Shown piece after piece: positions 1 to 13,149 of a stretch of 64,000 nt of DNA. Source of the stretch: Rhizoctonia solani (taxonomy: Eukaryota > Basidiomycota > Agaricomycetes > Cantharellales > Ceratobasidiaceae); the NCBI RefSeq assembly GCF_016906535.1, contig NC_057382.1:1178001-1242000 (forward strand). Reading direction: 5' to 3'. The translations under genes were made by a program, and so were the position numbers. The notes beneath the pieces are model-generated. The model was not told where the DNA came from, ran no database searches, and saw nothing but the letters and a program-made list of their open reading frames with translations. How positions within the stretch are numbered: position 1 is the stretch's first letter; every line of letters begins with the position of its first letter.

Positions 1-133
1 ATAACAGGCTTGTGGCAGAGCTCAAATCGTTTGTGGCTTATATGCCCAATAATGGTAACCGACGCTTATTCAAAATAATCCAGGATGACCGAAAATAAAA
101 ACAGCAAACTGGTAGACAGGCTCAATAACAGGA

Positions 134-3100
134 CTAATTTCCTCCAGATCCCAATGCACTGAACGTTGCTCGTGGTGTCCCCGTGACACTAGTGACTGGT
201 GTAAGGACCTCGCGCACCGGAGAAAGTATGGTATTTCCTCGATGCTTCAAGTCGACACCGCCGTGTGCTGTTGTCGGGGCACGGCTAGTTGAATGGCCTT
301 CAAATGAACCAGGTTCAGCTGTCATACTTTGGCGATTTCCCAACGTATCAAGGCCATTAAAACTACGGTTTTGACCTTGACGTCCCATTAATTCCCAGGG
401 AAGAACAACTACCAAAACAATCAATGTCAACTGGAAACATGCGATGGGCGCTGTCACTAACCCGCTCGATCAATCGCATGCGGAAGGCCTCGGTGTCTTC
501 CTCGCAACATGACAAGACAGATGATAAACTTTGACAAGGGCTTCAATGCTCCAGAAAATGAGTAGTTGGCCTAGAAGCAATTCAAGTCGTTAGCAATGGA
601 ACAGCACGCTCATTTATCATCCGCACTGTAGGTAACCCCAAGGAAAGCCCGACCGTCCCATAAGCAGAAACCAGCTCGAAGATGATTGTGAAGATATCAA
701 ACCAATGTTCAGAATTAGGATTCATGATCTCAGCGCGCTATGCAGTAGAACACAGGGTCAACATCTTTGAATGCACGCGAATTGATGCTCGCTCACCTCA
801 ATAATGCACAGAAGCCATAGCGCAACAGCAAGCCACCACATATCTAGTAATTGGGTTGGGAAAATAATCAGTTGCGCCCTAAACGCAAAAGGCTGTACAA
901 TGGACTGACTGATAGTTGTCTTCGTGCGTGCCAAGCGAGGTAACTCCCCCATGAATAAGCATTGGAAGGATTATTTGGCTCCTCTTCATCACCATCGAGA
1001 TATATCCCGAGTGATTGTTCTTCGTACACATTGGTTGCACGAACGGACAATGCAACTGCCAAAAAGGTGAGTATCCAACTGATTGAATAGAAAGGTCAAG
1101 TTCTTACTTGGATATACGGCAACGTACCTGCGACAAGGATATCAACACGATAACGGATGGGTATATATACGATCCACGTACATCATTGTAACATAAAGGA
1201 CTCTATTCACAGAAGAAGTTAGTATACTAAATTAAGCTGCACGGGGCTGGACTCACTTGACTGCAGGCGCAAGGGCTGATATAGAAACAGATGCGAAGCC
1301 AGCAGCCCTGACCGCTCCAGCCTGCAATAGCCCAAGCGCGATACGTGTCCCAACAGGAATTGACTCAAAGACGTCGTTTCCTATGTCGAGAACCATAAAG
1401 GAGATCCAGTCGGTGAGAACCATAGTTACCAAGACGATTAACAAGAACCATGTTTGGTGGCTAGGAAACAGATAGATAAAGCATCGACGTGGGTGGTCCA
1501 AGAGGAATGACAATGTCTCGTGTGTCCGTTTACCGACCACCTTGCTTAATAGCCATCTGGATATATACGTTAGGTCTCATCATATAGAATCTATTAGTTC
1601 CATCACCCACATGAAAAACGCAAGCTTGATTTGAATTGAGGATGGTTAGGACTGAGCTTGCCTCTGGCTTTGAACGTACTCACAAAATTGGCTAAGAACC
1701 TAAGGTGATTTTAGTTGGGTAAAGATGAACCTAGGTTTAAATCGAATTTACCAAGTGGGGGGAACGTAGCGATGCTGCTGTTCACGAAAGATAGGGGCCC
1801 ATTTTGACATACTCGAATAAGGTGCAAAGACCACGAAGCCGAAAAGCTGGATACCAAGTGGTACTAAATGTAACGTATTAGGCGCGAAGAATATCAAGTC
1901 AATTGACGCTAACTTACCACTGGAACAATCCATAAAAGAGCGCCCAGGGCTCTGTACTCAACACCGCCGAGTTCTTCTTGCTCTTCCTGAGTCAAATCAT
2001 GAAACTGGGAATTACGGCCGACGACTGCATCGAATGTGATATATGGGACTTGACGAGGTTCGCCTCCCCCACTCCCCACAGTCAAGGTACGAGTTATCGT
2101 CATCGTTTGAGGAAAGAAGCGTTTAATTCCCTGCCCAATGAGCTCATGTGGCATAGGAAAACCACCGTATCCAGATTGATGAGAGGGTAACTGGGCAGAC
2201 GGGTTCATCCGTGTGGTCCCATGCGACCTTCCGGTTGCAGTTCGAGGAAAATAAGCGGTAGAAACAGAGCCCATTCGTTGTCCTAGAGGCAATCAATAAT
2301 TAAATTTAACCATAGACGGCAAGAGTAAGATAGGGGCAGGGCTAAGGCCTCGTGTGAGGCACAATGGCTATCGGGTAACAAGCAGCTACCCAAATCACCC
2401 ATACTAGAATTGCACAGATAGGAGACTCTGCAGCCCAAGCCCCTCTGCCCTATGGATAACACTCACTCGCAGCGCTCGATGCACGGCCCCTCCCATAATT
2501 TCCATGCCCAATGCTACTAGTACCAACTCCATATTAGCGCTGCTCGTGTCTTCAGCATCAGAACCCGCAGGAGCCGCGTTGCTCGATCCTCCTAAACTGA
2601 AGTTTCGGAACCGAGCTCGTTCTCGCTCCGAATTGACGCCCGCAGACTGACGTCTGGCCGTCGCTCTGCCACGCACATGAGGTGTATTGACAAACTCGAT
2701 TGTCTGGTTCCGAGGAAACTCGCCTATGCCAGTACCCGGCTCTCTCTGTGTGACCGCCTCACTAGGGTGCCGTTCATGGCCACTGAAGGAAACATAAGAT
2801 CAGCCTCTGACCCTGGCTTGGAGAGAGCCGCTCTTCGCCAATGGTGCTCGGATTGACTCGGATTGGCGGCGGCCTGAATCTGACGGGACTGGACGAAACT
2901 CTGGTTCCTGACGTAGTGAAAAGAGTTAAAAAATAGTGTTAACAAAATGTGAAAAATGAATTGAGCCGGGACAAGCCAAATAAGGAAGCCGAAGCGCACG
3001 TTGGAAACGTTGGGGAGGAGCGCAATCCCATGAAGGTTGACCAGTTGATTAGTTTTCGAGAGCGGGAACGTTCGGGTCCGTTGTAAGGGTAGAGTTACGT

Positions 3101-4524
3101 AATCATGGCGTATAGGATCCACCGGTCAGCTACTGTCAAAGATTCATCAAAAGCTCAGTCACTTACGTGAGTCCGAGTCCCTGGCTTCGCTCGTAGGGCG
3201 GCCACGCGAGTGAGAACGATCAGCACTGTCATTGACGTATACCCAAAGATGGATCTGCAATTAGTGTACATACTGTGGAGATAAATACAACGAACCTAGT
3301 CGCGCGGTCCAAGCCTTCAGAATCACCCTCAATGATATCCATATTTCTGTCCGCATCGGGATGCAAAAGAATTCCGTCTCGGTCGTCAATATGACTAGGG
3401 TTCCATAAGCGGTCCTAGATGTAATTCGTCTGTGACCGGGGCGAAAGGTTGGCAGGGTTCGGCGCCATGTCATACTCTGGTCTGTGGGGGGTTGGTATCG
3501 TTCCATTGCTATGTCGGCTAGGCATGGCAAGGGTCTGCGCAAGACTTGTATCGTCATCAGCCATCCTCTCGGCCTCAGTCGACCGCAAAGAATTCGTGCG
3601 GTGCAGTGATGGGTTTGATGAGTTGTCGCCACCGTAGCGTGTTTGTGAGCCAGACGACCCCGTAATGACATGATGTACTTCTCCACCATGATTGAATTGG
3701 TCGCCTTTTTCCGGGAACTGCTGGCCACTAAGTTCGCGCGCTTTCCCCTTTCCTCCGATGTCATCGACCATTAAGCCTCCTATTCCCCCCATCGGATCCA
3801 CACGCTGAGGCTCGGCTTCAGTCCGCCGAATCATATCGGTTCGCAATCGCTGTGCAAGCCCAGTTTTGCGCTTTGTTCTATCCGAGGATGGAGTTGCCGC
3901 ACCCGACATCGTACTACTTGGCGACTTGCCCGGGGACGCTGCCGGAAAAGCCCAGTTCGCGAACCGCCCCAATAACCCCGGCCGGGAGCAATGTTTCCCA
4001 TGTATGTCAGTTGGCGATGCGCCTCCCACCTGAGCTTGGTGATCGCGTGATAATGATCGAGAAATGGACATTGTGCGCTCACGCATAGCAGCTATGATTC
4101 CACCTTGCCGTTCTCGCTTGAGTTCCTCTGCAATGATATGACAGTTTGTTCCGAAAGAAACGTCGGCGAGTGTACACTATGAACCAGGAAATGATGACGG
4201 GGTTGCCAATGCACATCAGGACGAACAAAATGGATTGCTGAAATCCCGTGAGCTGATAGGTCGATGGTGGCCAGGCCAGTCACGGTCATGGCGCTGACGC
4301 AATTGAAGAGCGCATCAATAAAGCTGATGGGGTAGAGGCCGTTGGCAGCATATAATATAGAAGCAGATATGAGAGGGGTAAATATAAAGAACAGAACATG
4401 TAACCTATAGGGATGGTAGAATGATATCAGCACACAAGGTTCAAGGTGAATGTACTTGTGCTCACCTGAAAAAGTTTAATGATTTATAAAAGTTTTTCCA
4501 AGTCGTCCTAAATCCACCAGCCAT
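134..4524 (-). CDS. TRK-type high-affinity potassium transporter, intron-rich
   Basis: Plasma-membrane K+ uptake protein of the fungal TRK/HKT family. Exon 1 is 4466-4524 (starts MAGGFRTTW) and a GTGAGC..ATAG intron joins it to RLHVLFFIFTPLI at 4404. Conserved family stretches then follow in order: DALFNCVSAMTVTGLATIDLS (split here as DALFNCVSAM and TVTGLATIDLS) around 4260-4340, GNPVIISWFIVY around 4180, a long Ser/Arg/Gly-rich cytoplasmic loop (about 2400-4090), FDAVVGRNSQF plus EELGGVEYRAL around 1950-2050, FLLDHPRRCFIYLFPSHQTW around 1450-1510, AVRAAGFASVS around 1280, LSVRATNVYEE around 1030, DMWWLAVALWLLC around 800-840, FELVSAYGTVGLS around 640-690, and LRGRHRGLP with AIDRA near 480. 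The stop is at 134-136. The frame appears to shift by one base near 4250 and again near 4140, so the conserved segments do not join cleanly. The family call is secure; the exact intron set is not resolved. Confidence 0.9.
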
Positions 4525-5415
4525 TTTGGGGGGAGGGGAAGAAATTTACTAGAAAATATCCGCGGGTAGGTTCACGGGTCGAGTGGGAAGTAACAAGTCT
4601 AGTAGTCCAAGTACGAGAATAACAAGTAGCAGCCTCGTGTGGTGGCGCGAGTTTGATAAGAGACGAAACAAGTTGATACACTGGAGTCTAGAACGTAAAA
4701 TTTATAGTAGATATACTAGATAGATTATCCGAATGAGACTTTTTCGATCCAATCGGCGATGTGGGAGTATTAAAGACAGTATGTTGGCCAAGCTGTGAGG
4801 GACAAAACACCATGGGCCTGAAGATAAGGCTGTCGGTGGGCACCGGGTGGTGGAATAGTTAGGTATACAGTGGTTGATCGAACGAAGGTAGGTAGGAGGA
4901 ACGTGCACGGCCCCAAGCGAACCCCTGTCCATCCTGTCGTCACAAGGGGCCGCCCTGTTGTCTTCCCCACAGTCAAAAACGCGATTGGTTCAGCCCCACG
5001 ACCCGGCCGACGGCGATAGCTCCCCCCGCCTTGGGATCTGCGACATCCGCAGGCCTAGTCTTACGGAACATGGCTTCATGTATAAGTGTCAAATATTGGG
5101 TCGTAAACTGCAGTAACTTTCATAGGTTACCTGAGCCGGATCATTACGGTAGGTGTAATTTCGACCTGATGTGTACTCAATTCCAGGGTCTACCCATCAA
5201 TTTCGCCTTGGCTCGATGTATTTGAATAAACCTAATCGAGCTCGATGACACCCCCGCCCTTTGCCGACGCGACAAATGGACTGTAAGTCTCGAGACACAT
5301 TTTCCTCTGTTATGTTATTGCAATAAAATAATTAAGTCGAGCACATAATAGCTATTAGGAAGTTGTACAATATTGACGAAGCAAACGCTTAGCTCCAGTG
5401 TGGGGTAAATCACGA
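4525..5415. other. Intergenic, presumed upstream region of the TRK gene
   Basis: The 890 bases upstream of the minus-strand TRK start contain only short, unsupported ORFs. I see no convincing coding signal, RNA gene or repeat. The TRK promoter should lie here, but I could not pick out a definite core element. Confidence 0.4.
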
Positions 5416-5418
5416 TGA

Positions 5419-5880
5419 CGGCTGAAACCCCTCAACTCGTTTCATGACAATTTCAGTCAACACAACAAACAAGATCCATTTCCTCCCGATATACGGTTCA
5501 GTTACAACCTGGGCGTTCCCTCTAAGCCTAATCTACAAGCGGGACTAGTTGCCATACCATCCATACCGAGCCTTTTCACCTGTTGTGCCGCCGGGCTTCA
5601 GACTATCGCCCCACCCCCTAGCTTGAAAAAAGGCCATACCCTACACCCCGTTCTGAACTCGCTTGATCAGCTTGACCATGAGCGCTTTAAAATTCCCTCA
5701 CCATGAACACCTCCGTTCAGAGCGCCTCGCAGAATTGGCGCATTGGACTAAGACCATCGTACCATCTCACTGATCAATGCTTCGTATGCCCGTTCGGTCG
5801 ATGAGAGACATTCGGTCTAGGATGGTGAACGATAGTAGTGAGAGGCTCCAAGAAGGCCGGAATCGATTGGCTCGCTGGAC
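5419..5880 (+). pseudogene. Possible decayed coding fragment
   Basis: A stop-free plus-strand stretch of 95 codons without a clear ATG runs from 5419 to the TGA at 5704. It has protein-like composition, including IPSLFTCC and LNSLDQLDHERFKIPSP. The sense then appears to continue in another frame (EHLRSERLAELAHW, about 5700-5765) and in a third (RDIRSRMVNDSSERLQEGRN, about 5805-5870), each closed by stops. A charged, helix-like protein broken by small indels would look like this. I do not recognise a family, and chance open frame is a real alternative. Confidence 0.25.
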
Positions 5881-8800
5881 CCAGGCAAGTTCATTGAAAG
5901 TTCATTGAAAGTTAGGTGCTGTGGCAAAACCCAAATGGTGATCATAGAGCCTGTAGTCCACTAATGAGCATACAAAGTGCCTGTCAATCTATTCGTTTGA
6001 TGTCCGCAAATCTTCAGTCGGGCATAAATTGTAGTGCGTCTGCTTTTCTTGTGGTTCTCGCGGTGTGTAAACCCAATAGGCTTGTTCGTGGTTGTAGCGA
6101 AAGTATATCGGTATATTCTCCTGTTTCGTGCCCAGGTTTGAGGCCAGGTTACAAACGTATGCTGTGCCTGTGTGTACCTGACAACAATGAGGATCCTCTC
6201 TCCTCAAGAAAAAACGCACCTAGTACTGGAATAGTTCTGAGAATCGACTGGTAATACTTATTTGAGCATAGGTTGAAATTAATGTCTTTAAAGTACTCGT
6301 ATAGTAGTGTTCGAGCAGCGATCGCTGCAAGGATTCTTTCTAGGATCCTGAATCAATCTGGATATAAAATCCGTGTCTTTGAAGGAAAGCATCCAAACTT
6401 TGAAATTCCGCCTAGCAAGCCACCTTTCGGCACGCGTATTACGTGATACAAAAGTAGATTGCAAATCCCAACCTATACCAGTCTACACAACAACGCATAT
6501 AACAGCCTCGCCTCCAGTGTTATTGCCTGGAGGGCCTATTAATATCACATAAAATGAATAATAATGGTACTGAGATTTTCAAGTCCCTAATTAAAGCTTT
6601 CTGTTGTGAAGCTCACTCCCTACAAGTCCAGTAGTCTAAAGCATATCCTGTGTTAGTTATATTGAAGATATCAGTTATCCTTAGAGCAAACTAGAAGATT
6701 CCGCTTTACGTTTGATTAAGAGCTTTTCCTAGGCTGTTAATAAGCTTCGTTTGGTAGGAGCAAGAAAGCTTTGTGGCTCCTCTATAGGTTTAGACCCAAG
6801 AGGCTCAGGGTATTATCAACGTTCTTCCAAGGTATAGTCGTTTCTGTATTATTGGCGGAGCTCCGATTTACGAATTGAAAACCAATTGCAATACAGCACA
6901 CTGTGGATGGACGTAAAACTTGTGCATGTAATCATGAGATTCCCTTCCGAACAAACCGGAATTGTACCGTGCAATTTGGTCAAGATCTATCATGCTTTCC
7001 TACCAGTTGGGCTCCCAAAGTGAAGTGAGATAAAGTGACTGGAAATTTGTAAAACTGCGCGAAGTTAGACCGTGGGTAAAATGAATAACTAAAATCTTCT
7101 GGATATACTTCAAAATCCCTATCAAATGGACACAAAGGAATATTGCATCGTAATTTTAGCAAAACTTGTGCTAAAGTGGTCATAATCAGAAACCACATGC
7201 CAACCAAAATTCCCTCTCCTCGCCACATGAGTGTTCACATTGGCGCACGGATAACCTTTGGGGTGTAAAAATACTATATTCGTAGTTTATGATGAGCTGA
7301 GGATCAAACTAATTGAATATGGGAATGGTGGCTTATAATTCTCTGGTAGTATTGCGGGAATGATCTAAGTCCGTGTTTTAGCAAATATCAAACCGCTCCT
7401 GCCAAATGTTGCCACAACTATCGCCAAGCTCAGGTGAGCACTCGCGGGTAAATGTCCGACCAAGTTATATGATTTTGCCTAGCTATGTAGTGAAATTATT
7501 GCTGCATTTGAGACCTTTTGTCACACTATGCCAATTAATTTAAAGCAGTTCGAAAAGTTTGCTAAACAATAACGCCGGCTCGTTTGTAATCAGGTATATC
7601 TTCGGGCATCTGGGCCAGGTTTGAATGACCAACAGGTCGATAGCAATAACGTGAATTGAGGCTTATGAATTGTTTTAAAATTGAGTAATCTTTACAACGA
7701 TTTTGACGAAAGCAGAGCATGATATACAGGAAAGCTAGTAAGCTAGTGATAGCCTAGAAGCCGACACGCCAGTGATTCGCAATCTTGATATTTGCGTTGG
7801 TATTTGGCGCTGGTACAAGCATACACCGCTTAAGTGTTACTAAATCACTGCCCACGCACTAGAAGGTTAGGCGACCGCAGCTCTACGTTCTAGATCGTTA
7901 GTTCAACTGAAGCGGGATGCGGTCATTGCGTAGTGGAATAATCGAACAGCACGTTTTTTTGCTGTGGCGTGCGGACTTGATCACAACCAGCTAAACCTGT
8001 TCATCCTTGTACCGGTAGCATAAAACATATATCTGATCATGGGTGAAAAGAGTTCCGGTAGGTGTCATGATTTGTAGGCAGAACTGCCGATCTCGACATG
8101 AATGAGTCTGACGGAAAGGTACACAAGTGTAGTAGCCCTTCAGATAACAGGGTTCTATCAATGCATATGATGAGCAGAAGGAGTCCCAGGGGTCATGTGT
8201 ATAATAGGCGTGGTTAGGATGGCGATGTGTTATGATCTTGTAGATTTATATTCTTTGCAATTGAACAGCTTGATAACGAGCCTATCCTGATTGTGTGTAG
8301 GAAGTGCGTGAGTCACCTGAAAAACGTTACTTGTATCCTTTCTTAGAACCGATAATTTCCTTGGGTGACCATGGTGACGAACAGTCAATGATCTGAGTTC
8401 CATCTAACTATTTAGTTCACACGGATAAAGGATAGCGGGAACCGATGTCATCTTTATCCGGTTGAATAGTGATGTGAAAGATCATTCTTAGATACTCTAG
8501 CGAATTCATATCGCAGGAGAAATGACGTTCCTATACCTTAACTTTGTGCTCTACCGCTACAGGATGTTTATAGGAATAATCCGATCTGAGTGAGATATAT
8601 ATATTAGAGTGAAGAGTGGAGAATCTATTGAAAAGCAATGTTGTAGTTGGCTTTTTATTCTTGCATATCAGCCGTATAAATTAAATCGTTCTCGTATAAC
8701 TTAGTGGCGGAAAAGTTGACGTTGCAGTAGACAGTGAGGGACTATCAAAAGGACTTCTCAACATATATCCCAAGAGTGTATTTCATGGACTGATTTCCAC

Positions 8801-10320
8801 CGGACGGAGACGGGCTTAGAGCTGATCGTCGAACTGAACAAGGCGCAGCCTTCGAATTTAGGTATGCGCTTGGGATACCCGGGTGTTGTTGGCCCGTACA
8901 CCGATCATGTTTGGCTGACTGATTCATACAGGGTTTCTATGTGCGTCGTTTTGCGAGTTCTAGCTCTACAGTAGTACAGTCTTTTCCTGGGGTTAAATTA
9001 CTCGCAACCCATTCTCGCGGGTTCCGAATGGCCTGGCCTATTTTGAAACGGTTGGCATACCCGCAACAAAAAACGTCGCGGCCCATGTTCGAAATGACAG
9101 GGCCCATGGTGTCGTGTAAGGCTGACTTGTCGGACAAAAGCCACACAACGTGACTGATATCCAAATGAGAACCATTGTGACTGAGGTACCCTCATATCGC
9201 CTGTATGGTTTCTCCGGGATTTGACAAAGAGGGATATGCAAGTTGAAATCCGTCGAGAATCCATTGGGGGTGTCCAATCACAAGAATGCTTTGCACCATG
9301 GCACTTTTCGTCTCTCCTCTACCTCATGTTGAATCGAATTTACTTGTCATATTGATCTTAATTTATCATAGTAAATCAAAAGCACTATGTCAGCACCTCG
9401 AGTGTTCAAATCATCGGCTTGGTACAAGACCTTTTCTGGATAGAGGTATTGACAGCACTATGCCACATAGACAATGCTCATCCGCACCTTTCATCAAACA
9501 CTTTCTATTAGCACCATGTCTCACTCAATTGTTCTGGATACACGAGGTAAGACCCCCATCAGACTCTCCGGAGTATCTTCACTTTGTTGGATGTCGTCGA
9601 GCGCGTAGAGAAGCGAAAGTCGTCAACATGCATCAGCCCGTAGGATAAGGCCCTTCAGCGACAATGTATCACCAGTCAGTGGGCTTCCTGCTACACGTCC
9701 GAGGTAATGTTGGGTATGTCCATTTAAAATTAACCGGCCTCACGAGCATGGGCTCTAGGACACGCCTGTTCTCGGAGGATAAGTGGTATTAGAAGACGTT
9801 GGTCAGTAACGAAATATGAGCATGAACAAAAGCCCCAATCACTCCATCAAATGGCAAGGTAGAGGCGCACATTAATCATAGTGCTTCAAACCTCGGCCAA
9901 AAACCATACTGAACACTCGCCTGGGCAAGTGGAGCAAAGGCGTTGCTAGGGAAAGGAATCTCCAGTACCAAATCACTCTAAGTAAGTAAGAGGGGCCGCT
10001 GCAATCAACTCCATGATTATTCCAAACCAAGTTTATGAGTCGTAGTCTACAGAGTGCACAGCTCAAGAGCCACAGACTGAGCTCATGATCGTTTTCAGGT
10101 ATATGTACGTGTGATACCCACTGGTGCTGCTCGTGTCTGGTCACCTCAGCCCTCCTCCCACTCCGTACACACGCACAAAATCCAATGTGTGGTATCTATT
10201 CAGCCATGTAGATTCTTGCGTAATTCTAGGTCGTGTCAAAATAACGGGAGATTCCACAAAAACTAGAACTACAGAGCCTAATACTTTTTTTTTTTTGGAT
10301 CCACCTAATCCCGCTAACAT
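5881..10320. other. Long AT-rich region with no supported gene
   Basis: About 4.4 kb without a reading frame I can support. The ORFs here (for example 8941-9153 and 9286-9648, plus) have mixed composition, no recognisable motif and overlapping rivals on the other strand. A tiny direct repeat (agttcattgaa twice) lies near 5887-5910. Otherwise I see nothing; old degraded repeat DNA is likely. Confidence 0.4.
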
Positions 10321-10324
10321 ATGC

Positions 10325-10385
10325 ACTGTGATAGGTGAGCCGCAACATGCGGAGGCATCACATGCAATGCTTGATCAAGGGTAGT
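10325..10385 (+). repeat. Dispersed repeat family R1, short fragment
   Basis: Carries the family's left-end signature, an ataggtgagccgcaacatg-like string followed by cggaggcatcac. This matches the left part of the fuller R1 copy at 11918-12215. Only about 60 bases are recognisable. Confidence 0.5.
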
Positions 10386-10744
10386 TAGGTAAACCAGGCT
10401 CTCTGCACCACAGTAGGCTCTCGTTCCATATTCTTTGGTGGGTTGAAATCAGGCTAAAACCAAAAATTCAACCACACTTTTTGCACGGTCTCGGAATGGC
10501 GTACCGAGGGCAAGGATTCAATTTGTCTTTGCGCTTTTCAGAGCTCACCCATCATCCCTAAGTATTCTCCCGTATTTTTTTCTATTCATTTAGTGTAGTT
10601 CGTTAGAAGTATGCGACAATTACACTTGCATAGTGATGAGCATATATCTGGGATAGAGTGAGAAGAAAATCGTACCTCATTTTGAATAAGGAAGGAACGA
10701 GGAGAATTTGAATCACCCACAAGTGGAGTTCTGCGACGGAGTTC

Positions 10745-11142
10745 CTGGAGGCCGCAAAAGTTATACTTGGCCGCTCAGGCCGGTGACATAGATCGTCACC
10801 ATTCTCCCATGTATTGTATTTGTTCCACGTTTATAATACCATAGTTCGGCGCTTGCGCCTCCAATTCCTTTCCATCCACACCACATCCTGCGAGCTCGCT
10901 GTTGCTCGCAGCATCACTCACCCGCTTCCCCTGTTTTCTGTGAGTCCGTCCACCCACACCTATACTCATATACGACCTGGTTTGGCCGCCCACCCAGCTC
11001 GCTCGGTGGCGCGGCCCCCGTGGCACCCCGGTTCGGCGTACCGTCTTTCTGGCCCCCACCCCTCTTCCCCCGCCGGTCCGGTCGTATCTTTTACCCATAC
11101 CAGTATTTCCCCTTCCCACCGTACCGGCCCAAGACCAAGTGA
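10745..11142 (+). repeat. Dispersed repeat family R2, copy A
   Basis: About 400 bases alignable by eye with 41748-42170 in the same orientation. Shared blocks in order: gaggccgcaaaa, a tcaggccgg block, tgcgagctc, a C-rich tract, then tttggc-gccca-ccagctcgctcggtgg, and tggcaccccggttcggcgt followed by ggccccc and a gccggtcc block near the right end. The ORFs on both strands here are by-products of its GC-rich composition. Confidence 0.7.
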
Positions 11143-11261
11143 GGACTCAGAGTCTGCACAAAAGCAGCAAAGAAGTCAGTTATATATATGCGATTTTTTT
11201 AATGCACTTCTATAGTTCACATGTATGCAAACATTGATAGAATAGATGTGTCGGTTAAAAT

Positions 11262-11535
11262 ACAATATTCTGCCGTCGGTACCCCAAGCGTTCGATCCGG
11301 ACGGTTTCAGCCTTGGGTGACCCGGCCTGTTGGAGTATTGTGTGTTCAGCGCTTATTCTGCATGTACTATACAGGGGCGGAGGACATCTTCCGAGGGTTT
11401 TCCCTCCACCACGTACTTAATTTCCTTCATACCTACCAATAGACCCCTGCGGCGTTTTTTCTCCCACTCACAGCCAGAGCCCCCGGGCTACCTACGGGTG
11501 GCCATGGGCTCGCCTATTTGTACCGCGTGCAGATC
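11262..11535 (+). repeat. Dispersed repeat family R1, diverged copy
   Basis: Contains the R1 core (accccaagcgttcgatccgg, then a cagccttgggtg block) and a right end resembling cccgggct..ggctcgcc..taccgcgt. The middle is diverged or interrupted relative to 11918-12215. It directly follows an R2 copy. Confidence 0.5.
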
Positions 11536-11917
11536 TCACACATTATGCAGACAAACGTGCCAGGTCGAAGCTTAGGTTAAGTCTGAATTCCGGTGTTTTT
11601 CCAACGGAATTTTTTCCAGGGTGATTTATATTTAAATCAGTCATTCGAATCACATGGCTTTCTTGTGTCATGTCATAGAGTTGCCGCAAGCAGGATCTGT
11701 ACTAATGGAGACACTTTAGTCTTCAGCATCCTATTCATCTGAAAGTTAAGAGGAACCGACTGGGCCATGCACGGAAGGGCACTAGGTATTTATTGTTGTT
11801 AGGATTCCTGTCTCAAAAAACTACAAATAATCTATTTTCACTTTTGTCAGACAGCCCACCAAAATATATCTCCCGGTACTCTTCTTGACATCAACTTAAT
11901 TATTAACATTAATAATG

Positions 11918-12215
11918 ACAGGTGAGCCGCAGCGCGCGGAGGCCTCACGTGCGAAGAGCAAAGGCCATAATCACGTGATCCGCCTCGCACCATTCTGTCC
12001 CTACCACTTAGAGTAGGCAACCGAGCACAACACTCGTGCATGTCTTCACATTCAAAGCCCCGCCCACCATCTCTTTCGACGACACAGGTCGCCATTCATG
12101 GTTCTCTGCCACCCCAAGCCTTCGATCCGGACAGTCACAGTCTTGGGTGGCCTGGCCGATACCCCCAGGCCTCCTTTGGCGGCCCGGGCTCTCCCACCCG
12201 TACCGCGTCAAGGAC
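11918..12215 (+). repeat. Dispersed repeat family R1, best-preserved copy
   Basis: About 300 bases. The left end has acaggtgagccgcagcgcg and cggaggcctcacgtg. The core has ccaccccaagccttcgatcc, ggacagtcacagtcttgggtgg and tttggcggcccgggctc. The right end has ccacccgtaccgcgtc. The same order is found inverted at 12830-13145, so the element is a discrete repeat rather than chance GC-rich DNA. I see no coding capacity. Confidence 0.65.
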
Positions 12216-12829
12216 CATGACATATATGCACTCAAGATCGCTCAGATGAAGATATCCATACTTGGTTATATACGTACATCAGTATCCGCGGAGACTAGGT
12301 CAGAAGATACATCTCAAATTGCAAGTCTAGAACTTGAGCATACACCAATCGCGTCTGTGCTCTGAACAATTTCGTTACTCTTATTTGATACTGAGCCTAT
12401 AACCTCTCGTTCCCGAGACTTGCCCATATACGTGCGTAATTATGCGGGCGGCCCGTCGTCGTCGTGCCAGTGAAACCTGCAGGGTGGAAGAAAAGACAAT
12501 GAGCGCGTTCTCGATTCATCTGTCGGCCCGGACGTGGTCAATGTTTGCAAGGTCTCTTTTTAATGCAAAAAAATAATCCGAAGTTGAATTATACACGCAA
12601 AGCCCCATGCATTGTCAATAATACATAGCTGAATTTGGGAACAACTGGGATTTATCAACCACTGTAACGTTTCCTGACATTGGGTGGTTGTCTATCTAAG
12701 CACTAGAGCATCCAATTGCATTTTTAGTACTTAGCCTGTCCTCTAGACTAGTCTTCGCGTATGCTAATATATTTGTATTTATAAATGAAAGTAACTATAT
12801 ATGAGAGGCCACGGTGACAAGTGCAAAAC

Positions 12830-13145
12830 CGGTTCTCGACGCGGTACGAGTGGGGCAGCCCGGAGCCGCCAAAGTCAGCCTAGGCGTGTTGGCGGCCCAC
12901 CCAAAACTGCGACCGTCCGGATTAAAGGTGAGGTCACAGAGAGCCATACTTGGCGACTAGTGTCTTCGATAGGGACGGCGGGTGGGTACTGAAAGTGCGA
13001 AGCCACGCACGAGCATCGCGCTCGATGCACTATTCGGGGGTGATAGGATGGAGTCGCGTTTAGGTGGTTCACGTGACTAGGGGTCTCCACTCTTCGGCCA
13101 AGTATAGCATGAGAATCCTCCGCACGCTGCAGTTCACCTGCCACC
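12830..13145 (-). repeat. Dispersed repeat family R1, inverted copy
   Basis: Reverse complement of the 11918-12215 copy. It starts with gcggtacgagtgggg, continues with gagccgccaaagtc and cgaccgtccggatt, and ends with gcacgctgcagttcacctgcc. With the plus copy it forms an inverted pair about 600 bases apart. Confidence 0.65.
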
Positions 13146-13149
13146 CGTT

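Noticed and set aside
9286..9648. 120-codon plus ORF as a gene
   Set aside because: No motif, no splice or promoter support, mixed composition; likely chance.
10796..11215. ORFs of 107-133 codons on both strands
   Set aside because: They lie inside repeat R2 and are not maintained in the other R2 copy.
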